64,000 nucleotides of DNA from Thermopolyspora sp044507605 (lineage in GTDB: Bacteria > Actinomycetota > Actinomycetes > Streptosporangiales > Streptosporangiaceae): contig JBIQJI010000007.1 in NCBI GenBank assembly GCA_044507605.1, forward strand, positions 62,001 to 126,000, read 5' to 3'. Each line of letters starts with the position of its first letter. Within the stretch, counting starts at the first letter, position 1. Position numbers and translations under genes: made by a program. Positions 1 to 9,900 of this stretch are shown piece by piece. The notes under the pieces were generated by a model, which was not told the DNA's origin, made no database searches, and saw only the letters and a list, made by a program, of their open reading frames with translations.

Positions 1-1474
1 GGTCGTCGGCCGCGTCCGGGGCGGGGGCCGGGCGGGCGCGGCGGGCCCGGGCGCGGGAGCGGCGGCGGGAACCGGCCAGCAGCCAGACCAGGGTGAGGGC
101 GAGCCCGGCACCGACGATGCCGAGGCCCGCCGGGCCCTTGGCGAACAGCGACAGCAGCAGCCCGGCGAGGCCGCCGAGGACCCACGCGATCTGGAGCAGC
201 GCCTCGACGACGCCGAAGGTGGCCGATCGCACGTCCTCGGCGACGTCGTGCTGCACCATGGCGTCGAGGGCGAGCTTGCCGAGGCTCTGCGCGAACGCCG
301 CCACGCCGGCGACCACCACGGCCATCCACAGCCCGAACAGCACCGCGCCCGCGATCGAGGTGACGGTGGCCAGGGCGAGCGTGGCCAGCACGATGACACG
401 CGGCGCCCGGCTGCGGATCCACGACGCCACCGCCGAGCCGAGCAGCCCGCCTGCCCCGGCCGCCGCGGCCAGCACCGCGATGGTCACCTCGATGGGCAGC
501 CCGGGAACGTCCCCGGCCCGGACCAGGAAGAGCAGGTAGAAGATCAGGAATCCGGACTGGATGCGGGTGGCGGTGTTGGCGTACATGGCCTCGTTGAGGA
601 CGGGGCCGAGGTTCAGCAGCGACAGCCACCGCAGTGCGCGGGCCCGCCGCCGGCGGGGCAGGCGGCCCGGGCCGCCGAGCGGGTCCGCGGGGGCGTCGGC
701 CGGGGATTCGTCCGAGAGGTCGTCGGGGGAGTCGACGTGGCGGGGCAGCCGCAGCGCACCGACACCGCCCACCAGGAAAAGCACCATGGTGCCGCGCAGC
801 GTCCACTCGGCGCCCAGCCACGCGGTGACGCCGGCCGACAGCGGCGCGGCCGCGCCGGCCGCCACCAGGGCGAACAGCGACACCCGCGCGTTGGCCGTCA
901 CCAGCGTGATCGTCGACGGCAGCACGCTCGGCATGATGGCCGCGCGGGACACGTTGTAGGCCTTCGACAGCACCAGCACGGCCAGCGCCGCCGGGAACAG
1001 GGTGAGGGTGTCCTGCGCCGGGATCGCCGCCGCCATCGCCCAGCACAGCAGCCCCCGGGCGAACATCGTGCCGGCCATGACGTACCGCCGCCCGGAGCGG
1101 AACCGGTCCAGCACGGGCCCCACGAACGGCGCCACCACCGCGAACGGCGCCATCGTGATGAGCAGGTAGAGCGCGACCTGACCGCGGGCCTCCCCGGTCG
1201 GCATGCCGAAGAACAGCGTGCCGGCCAGGGCGACCGTGACGAACGCGTCGCCCGCGCTGTGGGCGGCCGACAGTTCGATGAGCCCGCCCAGCCCGCTGCG
1301 CCCGGCGCCCTGCGCGTGGGTCATGCGGCGGGTGGCGTGGCCGACGCCGCGGCCGGCGGAGCGCGTGCCGCGCACGATGGCCCGCCCGGCGCGGAAGGCG
1401 CCCCGTCCGGCGTTCGCGGTGGTCCTGCCCACCCCCGCGGCGGCCTGGCGGGCCCGCCCCCACGCACCCGTCAT
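1..1474 (-). CDS. MFS transporter, C-terminus beyond window
   Basis: This is a major facilitator superfamily permease whose 3' end lies beyond the left edge. The ATG at 1474 follows a strong AAGGAGG ribosome site. An Arg/Gly-rich cytoplasmic N-terminus of about 60 residues precedes the first membrane segment. Repeated hydrophobic segments follow, with an MFS loop motif (PFVGPVLDRFRSGRR) near residue 115 and a hydrophilic central loop near residues 250-285 separating the two halves. The visible end is an Arg/Pro-rich tail after about twelve segments, so little is likely missing. The substrate cannot be told from sequence. It is divergent from the DUF3027 gene, a neighbour it often has in actinomycetes. 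Confidence 0.85.
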   Translation of the reverse strand, partial: MTGAWGRARQAAAGVGRTTANAGRGAFRAGRAIVRGTRSAGRGVGHATRRMTHAQGAGRSGLGGLIELSAAHSAGDAFVTVALAGTLFFGMPTGEARGQVALYLLITMAPFAVVAPFVGPVLDRFRSGRRYVMAGTMFARGLLCWAMAAAIPAQDTLTLFPAALAVLVLSKAYNVSRAAIMPSVLPSTITLVTANARVSLFALVAAGAAAPLSAGVTAWLGAEWTLRGTMVLFLVGGVGALRLPRHVDSPDDLSDESPADAPADPLGGPGRLPRRRRARALRWLSLLNLGPVLNEAMYANTATRIQSGFLIFYLLFLVRAGDVPGLPIEVTIAVLAAAAGAGGLLGSAVASWIRSRAPRVIVLATLALATVTSIAGAVLFGLWMAVVVAGVAAFAQSLGKLALDAMVQHDVAEDVRSATFGVVEALLQIAWVLGGLAGLLLSLFAKGPAGLGIVGAGLALTLVWLLAGSRRRSRARARRARPAPAPDAADD

Positions 1475-1551
1475 GGTTCCCTCCTTCGGTTTTCCAGTGT
1501 TACCGAACCCGCGCGGTATTGTCCGCTCGCCACATGAGGGAAACTGGACAT

Positions 1552-2349
1552 GTGAGCCGCTCTCGTACCCGTACCTCAGCAGTCGACAAGGCGTGCGCCG
1601 AGGCCGTCGACCTGGCCAGGGCCGCCGCCGAGCAGGACGCCCGGCCCGGCGAGGTCGGTGAGCATCTGGGCTTCGATGTCGAAGGCGATCGCGTCATCAC
1701 ACACTACTTCTCCTGCCTCGACCCGGCCTATCGCGGCTGGCGGTGGGCGGTCACGGTGGCCCGTGCCTCGCGCGCCCGCAACGTCACGGTGAGCGAGTGT
1801 GTGCTGCTGCCGGGCTCCGGCGCGCTGCTGCCGCCCACCTGGGTGCCGTGGAGCGACCGGCTGCGGCCGGGCGACCTCGGCGTCGGCGATCTGCTGCCCG
1901 CCTCGGCCGACGACGACCGGCTCGCCCCGGCGTACACCGAGACCGCCGACGACATCGACCGGCAGATGATCTTCGAGTACGGCCTGGGCCGGGCCCGGGT
2001 GCTGTCGTCGACCGGCCGCGATCAGGCGGTGCGCCGCTGGCACTCCAGTGAGCACGGCCCCCACACCCCTCTCGCCCACGCGGCCCCCGCCCAGTGTTCC
2101 ACGTGCGGCTTCTACTGGCCTCTCGCCGGCACTCTGGGCCACGGCTTCGGCGTGTGCGCCAACGAGTACGCCCCCGACGACGGCAAGGTGGTCGCCGCCG
2201 ACCACGGCTGCGGCGCGCATTCCGAGGCCACGGTTGTTCCCCCGGCGGCCGAAATCACACCGCCGATCCTCGACGATCTCGGCTATGACCTGGTGGAGGA
2301 GCCCGGCTCGGTCGACGAATCCGACTCCGAGCCGCTCGGCCACTCCTGA
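1552..2349 (+). CDS. DUF3027 family protein
   Basis: This is a conserved actinobacterial protein of about 265 residues with no known function. The family core is visible in the stretch GDRVITHYFSCLDPAYRGWRWAVTVARAS and the following WVPWSDRLRPGDLGVGDLLP. A C-terminal Cys cluster (CSTCGFYWPL, then VCANEYAPDDG and HGCGAHSE) resembles a small metal-binding knuckle and ends in an acidic tail. The GTG at 1552 is preferred because GAGGG lies 11 bases upstream; TTG at 1519 and ATG at 1534 are in frame but have no ribosome site. The protein is soluble, with no signal peptide. Confidence 0.8.
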   Translation: MSRSRTRTSAVDKACAEAVDLARAAAEQDARPGEVGEHLGFDVEGDRVITHYFSCLDPAYRGWRWAVTVARASRARNVTVSECVLLPGSGALLPPTWVPWSDRLRPGDLGVGDLLPASADDDRLAPAYTETADDIDRQMIFEYGLGRARVLSSTGRDQAVRRWHSSEHGPHTPLAHAAPAQCSTCGFYWPLAGTLGHGFGVCANEYAPDDGKVVAADHGCGAHSEATVVPPAAEITPPILDDLGYDLVEEPGSVDESDSEPLGHS

Positions 2350-2357
2350 TCCGCCGG

Positions 2358-3158
2358 TCAGGGCTTGCGGGCCACTCCCACGGCCAGCCAGTCGGAGGGC
2401 GGCACGTCGTCGCCGGCCGGGTGCCACTGGGCGCCGTCGACCAGGCCGGGGTCGAGCAGGTCGAGGCCGGCGAAGAACGAGCGGATCCGGTCGCGGTGGC
2501 GCAGCGTCATGGGCTCGCGCACCGGGCGGAAGATCTCGGCGAAGCGGGTGACCTGCCAGGCCGGCGGTCCGTCGCAGGTCAGGTGGGAGATGGCGAGGTG
2601 GCTGCCGGGCGCCATCGCCTCGCGGAAGGCGGCGGCCACGGTGTCCGGGTCGTCGTCGCTCAGCAGCTGCAGCACGGCGAGCAGGAGCACGGCGACCGGG
2701 CGGTCGAAGTCGATCAGGCCGGTGAGGGCGGGGTGGCCGAGGATGTCCTTGGTGTCGCGCACGTCGGACTGGACGACCTGGGTGGTCGGCAGGCCGTGGA
2801 GCAGGGCCCGGTAGTGGGTGACCACGATGGGATCGTAGTCGACGTACACGACGCGGCCGTCGGGGGCCACCTGGTGCACGATCTCGTGCACGTTGCCGGT
2901 GTCGGTGGGCATGCCGCAGCCGACGTCCACGAACTGCCTGATGCCGGCCTCGGCGAGGAACCTGACGGCCCGTGCCATGAAGCGCCGGTTCTCGGCGGCG
3001 GGAGAGCGCCGTCTTTCGATCTTCCGGTCGCGGCCTGCCAGCCGGTGCGCGATCTCGCGGTCGGCGGCGAAGTTGTCCTTACCGCCGAGCAGGAAGTCGT
3101 AGATGCGGGCGTCTGCCGGGATCGCCGGGTCGAACTCGGGAAACGGCCGTCCGCCCAC
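2358..3158 (-). CDS. SAM-dependent methyltransferase, PF04672 (DUF574) type
   Basis: This is a class I methyltransferase of the actinomycete-expanded PF04672 family. The order is typical: an N-terminal FDPAIPADARIYDFLLGGKDNF signature, then FMARAVRFLAEAGIRQFVDVGCGMPT (SAM motif I), VVYVDYDPIVVTHYRALL (motif II), and a C-terminal PSDWLAVGVARKP. Family members occur in many copies and mostly have unknown substrates, some in secondary metabolism. The GTG at 3158 is chosen because GGGAGGGAGA stands just upstream; an in-frame GTG at 3176 lacks a ribosome site. It ends 8 bases from the convergent DUF3027 stop. Confidence 0.85.
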   Translation of the reverse strand: MGGRPFPEFDPAIPADARIYDFLLGGKDNFAADREIAHRLAGRDRKIERRRSPAAENRRFMARAVRFLAEAGIRQFVDVGCGMPTDTGNVHEIVHQVAPDGRVVYVDYDPIVVTHYRALLHGLPTTQVVQSDVRDTKDILGHPALTGLIDFDRPVAVLLLAVLQLLSDDDPDTVAAAFREAMAPGSHLAISHLTCDGPPAWQVTRFAEIFRPVREPMTLRHRDRIRSFFAGLDLLDPGLVDGAQWHPAGDDVPPSDWLAVGVARKP

Positions 3159-3239
3159 CTGGGGTCTCCCTCCCACGCCGCGCAGGCCCCAGAATACGCT
3201 TCCTTCCTCCTTTTGACAGAGTGAACGTCGTATTCGTGA

Positions 3240-4499
3240 TCAGCTCGCTACGGAGTCGGCCGGGGCGGGCGCGACGGCCGTGCCCCTCGCCCTCCGGCGG
3301 GTCGTGTGCCGCACGATGAGCCTGGTCAGCAGCGGGGCGAGGAAGGCGCCGCCGAGGCACAGCGCTCCGGCGATGGCCATGGCGATGCGCGGCCCCGTCA
3401 CCTCGCCGAGCCAGCCGACGATCGGCGCGCCGATGGGGGCGCCGCCGGTGAACACGAGAATGTAGATGCCCATGACCCGGCCGCGCATCTCGGGCGACGC
3501 GCCCAGCTGCACGGAGGCGTTGGCCGTCGTGTTGGCCGTCGTCAGCGCCATGCCCACCGGCACCAGCAGCACGAGGAACACCAGGTAGCCGGGGGAGATC
3601 CCGGCCAGGATCTGGAAGACGCCGAAGCAGGCGGCCCCGCCGAGCAGCAGCCGGCGCGACGGCTTGATGCGGCGCGCGGCGAGCAGCCCGCCGCCGAGCG
3701 CACCGATGGCGAAGGCGCTGGACGCCGCTCCGAACGACGACGCGCCGGAGCCGAAGACCTCCCTGGCCATGAGCGCGATGCTCAGGGTGAGGCTCTGCGT
3801 GAACATCGCCATGAAGGCGACCACCGTGATCGGCAGCAGCAACTTCCGTTCGCGCAGCACGTACGCCAGGCCCTCGCGCAGCTGCCCCTTGGCCCGCGGC
3901 ACCCGTTCGGGGGTGTGCAGCTCGCCACCGCGCATCAGCAGCAGCCCCGCGATCGTGGCGACGAACGTCGCGGCGTTGATCAGGAAGATCGGGCCGGTGC
4001 CGGAGAACCAGTAGATGAGCACGCCCGCGACCGCCGGGCCCACCACGCGCGCCAGGTTGAAGATCGAGCTGTTGAGCGCGATGGCGTTGGTCAGGTCCCT
4101 GCGGCCCACCATCTCCACCACGAACGACTGCCGGGTGGGGATGTCGACGCAGGCGGCGCAGCCGAGGGCGAACGCCATGACGTACACGTGCCACACCTGT
4201 GCGCTGCCGGTGACGACCAGCAGGCCGGTGACGAGAGAGATCACGGCCATCAGCGACTGGGTGACGACGAGCACCGGCCGCTTGGCGTAGCGGTCGGCGA
4301 CGACGCCGCCCCACAGCCCGAACAGCAGCACGGGCAGGAACTGCAGCGCGGTGGTCACGCCCAGCGCGGTGCCGCTTCCGCCGGTGAGGTCGAGGATCAG
4401 CCAGTCCTGGGCGGTGCGCTGCATCCACGTGCCGACGTTGGAGACGGCGTTGCCCGACGCGTACAGCCGGTAGTTGTGGTTGCGGAGTGAGCGGAACAT
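3240..4499 (-). CDS. MFS drug-efflux-type transporter
   Basis: This 419-residue permease resembles MFS proteins of the EntS/TetA-like drug or siderophore exporters. It starts MFRSLRNHNYRLYASGNAVS, typical of this group, has twelve predicted membrane segments, and carries the motif-A loop GLWGGVVADRYAKRPVLV near residue 75. The ATG at 4499 has a GAGGTGG site; the frame stays open farther upstream, but only as a shadow of the marR gene. It lies 41 bases behind marR on the same strand, so MarR-controlled efflux is the natural reading. A perfect 31-base palindrome sits directly before its ribosome site. Confidence 0.87.
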   Translation of the reverse strand: MFRSLRNHNYRLYASGNAVSNVGTWMQRTAQDWLILDLTGGSGTALGVTTALQFLPVLLFGLWGGVVADRYAKRPVLVVTQSLMAVISLVTGLLVVTGSAQVWHVYVMAFALGCAACVDIPTRQSFVVEMVGRRDLTNAIALNSSIFNLARVVGPAVAGVLIYWFSGTGPIFLINAATFVATIAGLLLMRGGELHTPERVPRAKGQLREGLAYVLRERKLLLPITVVAFMAMFTQSLTLSIALMAREVFGSGASSFGAASSAFAIGALGGGLLAARRIKPSRRLLLGGAACFGVFQILAGISPGYLVFLVLLVPVGMALTTANTTANASVQLGASPEMRGRVMGIYILVFTGGAPIGAPIVGWLGEVTGPRIAMAIAGALCLGGAFLAPLLTRLIVRHTTRRRARGTAVAPAPADSVAS

Positions 4500-4507
4500 G
4501 CCACCTC

Positions 4508-4538
4508 GCGCGTCGTCCACAGGCTGTGGACGACGCGC
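4508..4538. promoter_or_regulatory. Perfect 15-bp-stem palindrome between marR and MFS gene
   Basis: The arms GCGCGTCGTCCACAG (4508-4522) and CTGTGGACGACGCGC (4524-4538) are exact reverse complements around a single base. In the marR-MFS transcript this would form a very stable hairpin ending one or two bases before the MFS ribosome site. It has no U-run, so it could be an attenuator, an mRNA-stability element that sets marR above MFS, or a protein site. The role is inferred. Confidence 0.75.
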
Positions 4539-4540
4539 CG

Positions 4541-4990
4541 TTACATCTGGGAGAGCTTCTCCAGAATCGGTGCCGCCGCCCGGAGCGTCGCCCGCTCCTC
4601 CGGTGTCAGGTCCCGCACCCGCTGGGCGAGCCACGCCTCCTTCTTGCGCCGCTCCTCCACGAGCAGGCTCGCGCCCTTCTCCGTGACGCTGACGATCACT
4701 TGCCGCCGGTCGGTCGGGTGCGGCGAGCGCCCGACCAACCCGCGCTCCTCGAGCACGGCGATCACCCGGGTCATCGACGGGGGCTGCATCTTCTCGTACT
4801 CGGCGAGCTCGCCAGGAGTGACGCCGGGATGGCGCTCCGCGCAGGCGAGCGTCGCGATTTGGGTGGGCGTCAGCGAATGGGCGGTGCCCTGCTTGCGCAG
4901 CCGCCGGTTCAACCGGGCCAGAGACACTCGCAGGGCGGCGGCCAGACCGGCATCGCTTCGCAGGTTCACCTTGGGAGAGTTCGTTAGCAT
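4541..4990 (-). CDS. MarR family transcriptional regulator
   Basis: This is a 149-residue winged-helix regulator. The recognition region reads LTPTQIATLACAERHPGVTPGELAEYEKMQPPSMTRVIAVLEERGLV, followed by the MarR wing HPTDRRQVIVSVTEKG and a C-terminal dimer helix (EERATLRAAAPILEKL). The ATG at 4990 follows AAAGG at nine bases. A dyad over its own start and its position upstream of an MFS exporter suggest autorepression and control of efflux in response to a small ligand. Confidence 0.9.
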   Translation of the reverse strand: MLTNSPKVNLRSDAGLAAALRVSLARLNRRLRKQGTAHSLTPTQIATLACAERHPGVTPGELAEYEKMQPPSMTRVIAVLEERGLVGRSPHPTDRRQVIVSVTEKGASLLVEERRKKEAWLAQRVRDLTPEERATLRAAAPILEKLSQM

Positions 4991-5015
4991 GAGTCATTAC
5001 CTTTGCTAACTATAT
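4983..5015 (-). promoter_or_regulatory. Putative marR operator and -10 box
   Basis: GTTAGC (4983-4988) and GCTAAC (5005-5010) form an inverted repeat with 16 bases between them. Read on the minus strand, a TATAGT-like -10 box (5015-5010) abuts and overlaps the first arm, so a bound repressor would cover the transcription start and the ribosome site of marR. The local sequence is unusually A/T rich for this genome. Confidence 0.55.
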
Positions 5016-5057
5016 ACGATGCCATGGTATTCCCTTCCCCGCCGGTCGGCTCGGCCG

Positions 5058-6569
5058 TTACAGCCCCAGCAGCAGCTTGATCGGGCCCAGCGCGAAGTAG
5101 AGCACGAACAGGGCGGTCACCAGCCACATGAGGGGATGCAGCTCACGGGCCTTGCCGCGCACGATCTTGATCAGCGTATAGGCGATGAAGCCGGCGCCGA
5201 TGCCGTTGCTGATGGAGTAGGTGAAGGGCATCAAGACGATGGTGAAGAAGGCCGGGATCGCGATGTCGTAGTCGGTGAAGTCGATCTCGCGGACCGCGGT
5301 CATCATCAGGAAGCCGACGACGATCAGGGCCGGGGCCGCCGCCTCGTACGGCACCACGCCCGCCAGCGGCGCGAGGAACGTCGCCAGCAGGAACAAGATG
5401 CCCGTGACGATGCTGGCGAAGCCCGTGCGGGCCCCCTCGCCGACACCCGACGCCGACTCCACGTACGTCGTGTTCGACGACGTGGCGGCCAGGCCGCCGG
5501 CCGCCGCGGCCACCGAGTCGACGAACAGGATCTCGCGGGTCCGCGGCAGCGTGCCGTCGGGACGGAGCAGCCCGGCCTGGCGGCCCACGCCGACGATCGT
5601 GCCCATCGTGTCGAAGAAGTCGGTGATGAGCAGGGTGAACACGAACAGGATCGCCAGGAGCGCCGACACCCGGCTGAACGCGCCGAACAGGCTGACCTGC
5701 CCGAGCAGGGAGAAGTCGGGCAGCTTGACGATGCTGCTGGGCAGCTCCGGCACGTTCAGCCCGAACCCGGCGGGGTTCGGCGGCCTGCCCGGCACGTGCA
5801 CCGGGCCCACCTTGAAGACCGCCTCGATGACGACGCCGACGACGGTCGCGCCCACAATGCCGATGAGAATGGCGCCCTTGACCTTACGGGCCACCAGCAT
5901 GGCGGTGCCGAGCAGTCCCACCACGAACACCAGGATGGGCCAGCTCGTCAGCGCGCCCCCGATGCCCAGCTCCACCGGCACCGTGGTGCCGGCCGCGTCG
6001 GGGATGCGCCGGATGAAACCGGAGTCGACGAAGCCGATGAACGCGATGAACAGCCCGATGCCCACGCTGATCGCGGTCTTCAACTGCGGGGGGATGGCGT
6101 GGAACACCGCCGTGCGGAAACCCGTCAGCACCAGGATCGCGATGATGACGCCCTCAAGGACCACCAGCCCCATCGCGTCCCGCCACGACATCTGGGAGGC
6201 GATGGAGAACGTCACGAACGCGTTGAGCCCGAGGCCCGCCGCGAGGGCGAACGGCACCTTGCCCACGATGCCCATGAGGATCGTCAGCACCCCCGCCGTC
6301 AGCGCGGTCGCCGCCGCGACGAGGGGCACGTTGGGGTCGGTGCCGCCACCGAGGTAAAGACCGTCGGCGTCCTTGGCCGTGCCGATGATCAACGGGTTGA
6401 GGACCACGATGTACGCCATCGTGAAGAACGTGGCAAGACCGCCGCGAATCTCGCGGTTCATCGACGAGCCGCGCTCGGTGATGTGGAAAAACCGGTCGAG
6501 CGCGCCGAGCACGCCGCCATAGGGAGAAGACGGGGACATGGCCGGCCTGGGAGAAGTTCGTTCGCTCAC
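5058..6569 (-). CDS. NCS2/AzgA-type purine (guanine/hypoxanthine) permease
   Basis: This 503-residue membrane protein belongs to the AzgA branch of nucleobase-cation symporters. It shows the hallmarks LDRFFHITERGSSMNREIRGGLATFFTMAYIVVLNP at the N-terminus, GLGLNAFVTF, the central LFVFTLLITDFFDTMGT with conserved acidic residues, and SNTTYVESASGVGEGARTG. About 12-14 membrane segments are predicted. It should import purine bases with protons. The start is uncertain: GTG at 6569, or ATG ten codons later (6539), which begins nearer the conserved region. Confidence 0.9.
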   Translation of the reverse strand: MSERTSPRPAMSPSSPYGGVLGALDRFFHITERGSSMNREIRGGLATFFTMAYIVVLNPLIIGTAKDADGLYLGGGTDPNVPLVAAATALTAGVLTILMGIVGKVPFALAAGLGLNAFVTFSIASQMSWRDAMGLVVLEGVIIAILVLTGFRTAVFHAIPPQLKTAISVGIGLFIAFIGFVDSGFIRRIPDAAGTTVPVELGIGGALTSWPILVFVVGLLGTAMLVARKVKGAILIGIVGATVVGVVIEAVFKVGPVHVPGRPPNPAGFGLNVPELPSSIVKLPDFSLLGQVSLFGAFSRVSALLAILFVFTLLITDFFDTMGTIVGVGRQAGLLRPDGTLPRTREILFVDSVAAAAGGLAATSSNTTYVESASGVGEGARTGFASIVTGILFLLATFLAPLAGVVPYEAAAPALIVVGFLMMTAVREIDFTDYDIAIPAFFTIVLMPFTYSISNGIGAGFIAYTLIKIVRGKARELHPLMWLVTALFVLYFALGPIKLLLGL

Positions 6570-6761
6570 GCGCGCAGACTTGCAGGGCTTACCACATGCG
6601 GAAAGACCCGGGACGAGGAAGTGATCATATCGACACCGTTCCGTATTTCATCACGACGCACAGCAGGGTACCGGCCCTCCCACCTGCGATTCCTCCCCGG
6701 GCCCGGAGACGGCGACCCGCCGCACCGGCCGGGCCGCCGATCGGCGCGGCCCGCCGTCGCC

Positions 6762-6767
6762 TAGGCT
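6762..6767 (+). promoter_or_regulatory. TAGGCT -10 box, leaderless promoter of DUF2530 gene
   Basis: TAGGCT lies seven bases before the GTG at 6775, so transcription would begin at or next to the start codon. No ribosome site is present. The same TAnnnT-plus-6/7-base layout recurs at several other genes here. Confidence 0.5.
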
Positions 6768-6774
6768 GGTCGCC

Positions 6775-6993
6775 GTGACCGAGCCGCGCCCGCCCGCGCC
6801 CGAGCCGCTGCGCACCAACGACACGGCCGTGATGACGGTCGGCACCGTCCTGTGGGTGATCGCCCTCATCGTCCTGCTGATCGTCGGCCTGCCCTCCGAC
6901 CGCCACTGGTGGCTGTGGACCTGCGCGTGCGGCATCGGCGGCGGCCTGTTCGGCCTCTGGTACGTCCGCCGCCGCGACCGGCCCCGCGGCTAA
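6775..6993 (+). CDS. DUF2530 family small membrane protein
   Basis: This 72-residue protein has two hydrophobic helices: TDTAVMTVGTVLWVIALIVLLIVGL-like at residues 15-40, and the tryptophan-rich HWWLWTCACGIGGGLFGLWYV at 45-65. It ends in a basic tail RRRDRPRG. Size, two-helix layout and position beside the NCS2 permease match actinobacterial DUF2530, which has no known function. It is convergent with the large ATPase gene, ending three bases from its stop. Confidence 0.75.
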   Translation: MTEPRPPAPEPLRTNDTAVMTVGTVLWVIALIVLLIVGLPSDRHWWLWTCACGIGGGLFGLWYVRRRDRPRG

Positions 6994-6996
6994 CGG

Positions 6997-9900
6997 CTAG
7001 GCGGGCGGATTGTCCAGGTCCGCCTCGGCCAGCAGCAGCGGCACCGCGTCCGGGTCGTGCAGCAGGGCGGCCACCGCCAGCCGGTCGCCCCACTGGCCGC
7101 TCGCCCACGCCAGGCCCCGGGCCAGGCCCTCCACCCCCGTCGCGTGCACGCGCCCGTCATGGAACCGCCACGGGGCGGGCCGGCCGTCGACCAGGAGCCG
7201 CTCGTGCGCCACGTACGTCGCCGGGGCGCCGGGCAGCAGCGACCGCACCTCGGCCGGCACCGGGCGCTCCTCGCCCGACGAGGTGACCTCGCCGGGCACC
7301 AGCTCGCCCGCGAGCGGCAGGTCGAGCACCTCCGACAGGGCCTCGGCCAGGTCGTACGGGGCCAGCACCAGCGGCCGGTCGGCGACCAGGGCCAGCAGGT
7401 CGGGCGCCTCCACCACCACCGGGCCGTCCTCGTCCACGTCGGCCACCACGATCTCGCCGCCCCGCACCGCGCGCACGGCCTGTGGCGGGCGCACCCGCTC
7501 CGGGTCGACCCCGGCGACCGCCATCCACAGGGCGCGCAGCTGCGCCCGGTCGACCTCCCGGTCCGGGTCGGCGAGCAGATCCAGCAGCTCCTCCGGGCCG
7601 CCGTGCGAGGCCAGCAGGTCGGCCAGCGTGGTGCGCACCCCGATCAGCGCCAGGGCCGCGTCGTCGACGACCGGGGGCGCGTCGGCGTACAGGCCGAACA
7701 GCAGTGAGTCGGCGCTCGGCAGCCGCAGCGACGTGGGGGTGCGGCCGTCGAGCACGGGGTTCTGGCTGAGCCACCACGACGTGTACGACGGCACCTCGAC
7801 CGTCTCGCCGCCCACCAGCACCCGCAGCGGGGCCAGCGCCGCGCGCAGCGGCGGCCGGGCCAGCAGCGCCAGCGCCGCCGGCCAGTCGGCGACGTACTCC
7901 AGGTCGCGCACCGCGACGAACTCGCGGGCCACCGCCGGCACGTCGAGATCCGGCAGCAGGTCGAAGACGGCGCGCAGCCAGTCGTCCTCGCGGTCCAGTC
8001 CGTGGTCGCACTCGTCCAGGTCCAGCGGCACGTCGGAGTCGTGCACGGTGGCGAAGCCGTCCAGCACACCGGCCGCCTCCAGCACCCGGGGCCCGTACCG
8101 CTCGACCAGGTCGGGCGCCGCCACCCCGAACGGCACATCGGTGTCGATCAGCTTGGCCAGCGAGCCGTCGGCGAGCAGCAGCTCACCCGCCGCGTACAGC
8201 TCGCCGTCGGCGCCGCGCAGCGCCAGATCGGCCAGCCACGGCGCCTCCCCCGCCGTCAGCCCGGCCGCCTCCACCAGCGCGAGCACCGCCCGCGCCACCG
8301 GCTCGGGCTCCGCGCTGCCCAGCGACTCCGACACGGCGGCCTGGGTGAGCGGGTCCTCCAGCACGGCCCGCGGCGTCGCCTCCGCCGCGCCGAGCGTCAC
8401 CAGCAGCGGATGCGCGGCGTCCGGGTGCACGATGCGCAGCCCCAGCGGCGCCAGCGCCGCCGCGTCGAGACCGCCGTCGCCGGTGAGCAGCAGCGTGCCC
8501 CGCGGCCCGCGCACCAGCCGCCCGTCGGCGAGCGGCACCGGCAGCGCGCCCACGGCCTCCCGATCGTCGGCCGGCAGCACCTCGTACAGCGACCGCCACC
8601 AGGCCGGATCCCTGCCCTCGACGGCCTCGCCCGACAGCAGGTCGATCACGTCGGCCGGCTCGATCCGTTCGACGCCCAAAGTGGCGAGCGCCGGATGCCG
8701 GTACGGCCAGTCGGCGGGCAGCAGCCCCGGCACGAACTCGGCGATCAGCTCCAGGAACTTCGCCGGCCCGGCCACGGCCGACGCCTCCCGCCCCCGCACG
8801 ACCCACCGGCCCGTGTCGGCGTCCCGCACCGCCTGCCGCCGCTCCTCCCGCTGGGCCTGCCCCTCGTCCTCCGGCGGGGCCGACAGGGCCGGCAGCAACG
8901 GCGTCATCGGCAGGCGCCGGATGATGGCGCGGCGGATCGCCGCGTCGAGCTCGCCCTTGCCGAGCAGCCCCGGCACCAGATCGAGCAGCTTCGGGGTGCG
9001 GGGCAGCGCCGCCAGCAGGTCGAGGTACGCCTCCGCCGCCCGCTCGACGAGGAAATCGGTGAGCGGCCCCGGCGCCGTGTGCCGCCGGTCGGTGGCCATC
9101 GGGAACGTGGCGATCAGCAGCGCCGGCAGGTCCAGCGGCTCGTCGCTGGGCGTGGGCGCGTGCACGACCGGGGAGACGCCCTTGGGCAGCGGCTTCGGCT
9201 CGCCCGCCACCGGCCCGGCGGGCGCGTCGGGCCCGCCCCGCACCGACAGCCCCCAGCCGAGCACGCCCCCGTCCAGCCCGCGCGCCCCCGGCGCGCGCCC
9301 GGCGCCGCCCGAGGCGGTGGGCGCCGCGGCGCGGACGACCGGCACGGCCCAGCGGACCAGCCAGTAGGGCCGGGCCCGCTCCTCGGTGGGCCGGTCGGCG
9401 AACAGCTCGGCGACCTGCTCGGGGGTGAACGTGCCGGAGGCCTCGACCGTCCGCCAGCCCTCGGCCGTCACGACACGGGACTCGCCGTCGACCTCGATCT
9501 CGATCGCCGCGAGCGCCGGCATGGCCAGCGGCAACGCCGGCCCCGTCTCGTCGAGCATCTGCCGCACGGCCTGCTCGGCCGCCTTGTCGCGCAGCGGCAG
9601 CCGGACGACCGTGTCGAAACCCTCGGGCACGTCGGCGACCGCCGGGAACGGCAGCCGCAGCAGCGGCACGTGGCCCTGCCGCTCCGCCAGCGCGGTCGCG
9701 AGGGCCGGCTCGGCACCGACCAGCGCCGCCGTCTCGGCCCTCGACCAGCGGACCCCGCCGGTGGCCCGCGACGCCACCAGCGGCTCGTCGCACACGGAGA
9801 CGACGGCGGCGAACCCCACGCCGAACCGGCCCACCACCCCGGCCTCGCCGCGCTTGGCCGACACGCGCAGCGTCGCGAGACTCTGCACGCCCGCCGCGTC

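Noticed and set aside
248..1537. Long plus-strand open frame opposite the MFS gene
   Set aside because: Its protein is Gly/Arg/His-rich with no fold and is the mirror of a clear transporter; it is a GC-rich antisense shadow.
4500..4997. N-terminal extension of the MFS frame into marR
   Set aside because: It is the marR sequence read in another frame; the real MFS begins MFRSLRNHNY with its own ribosome site at 4499.
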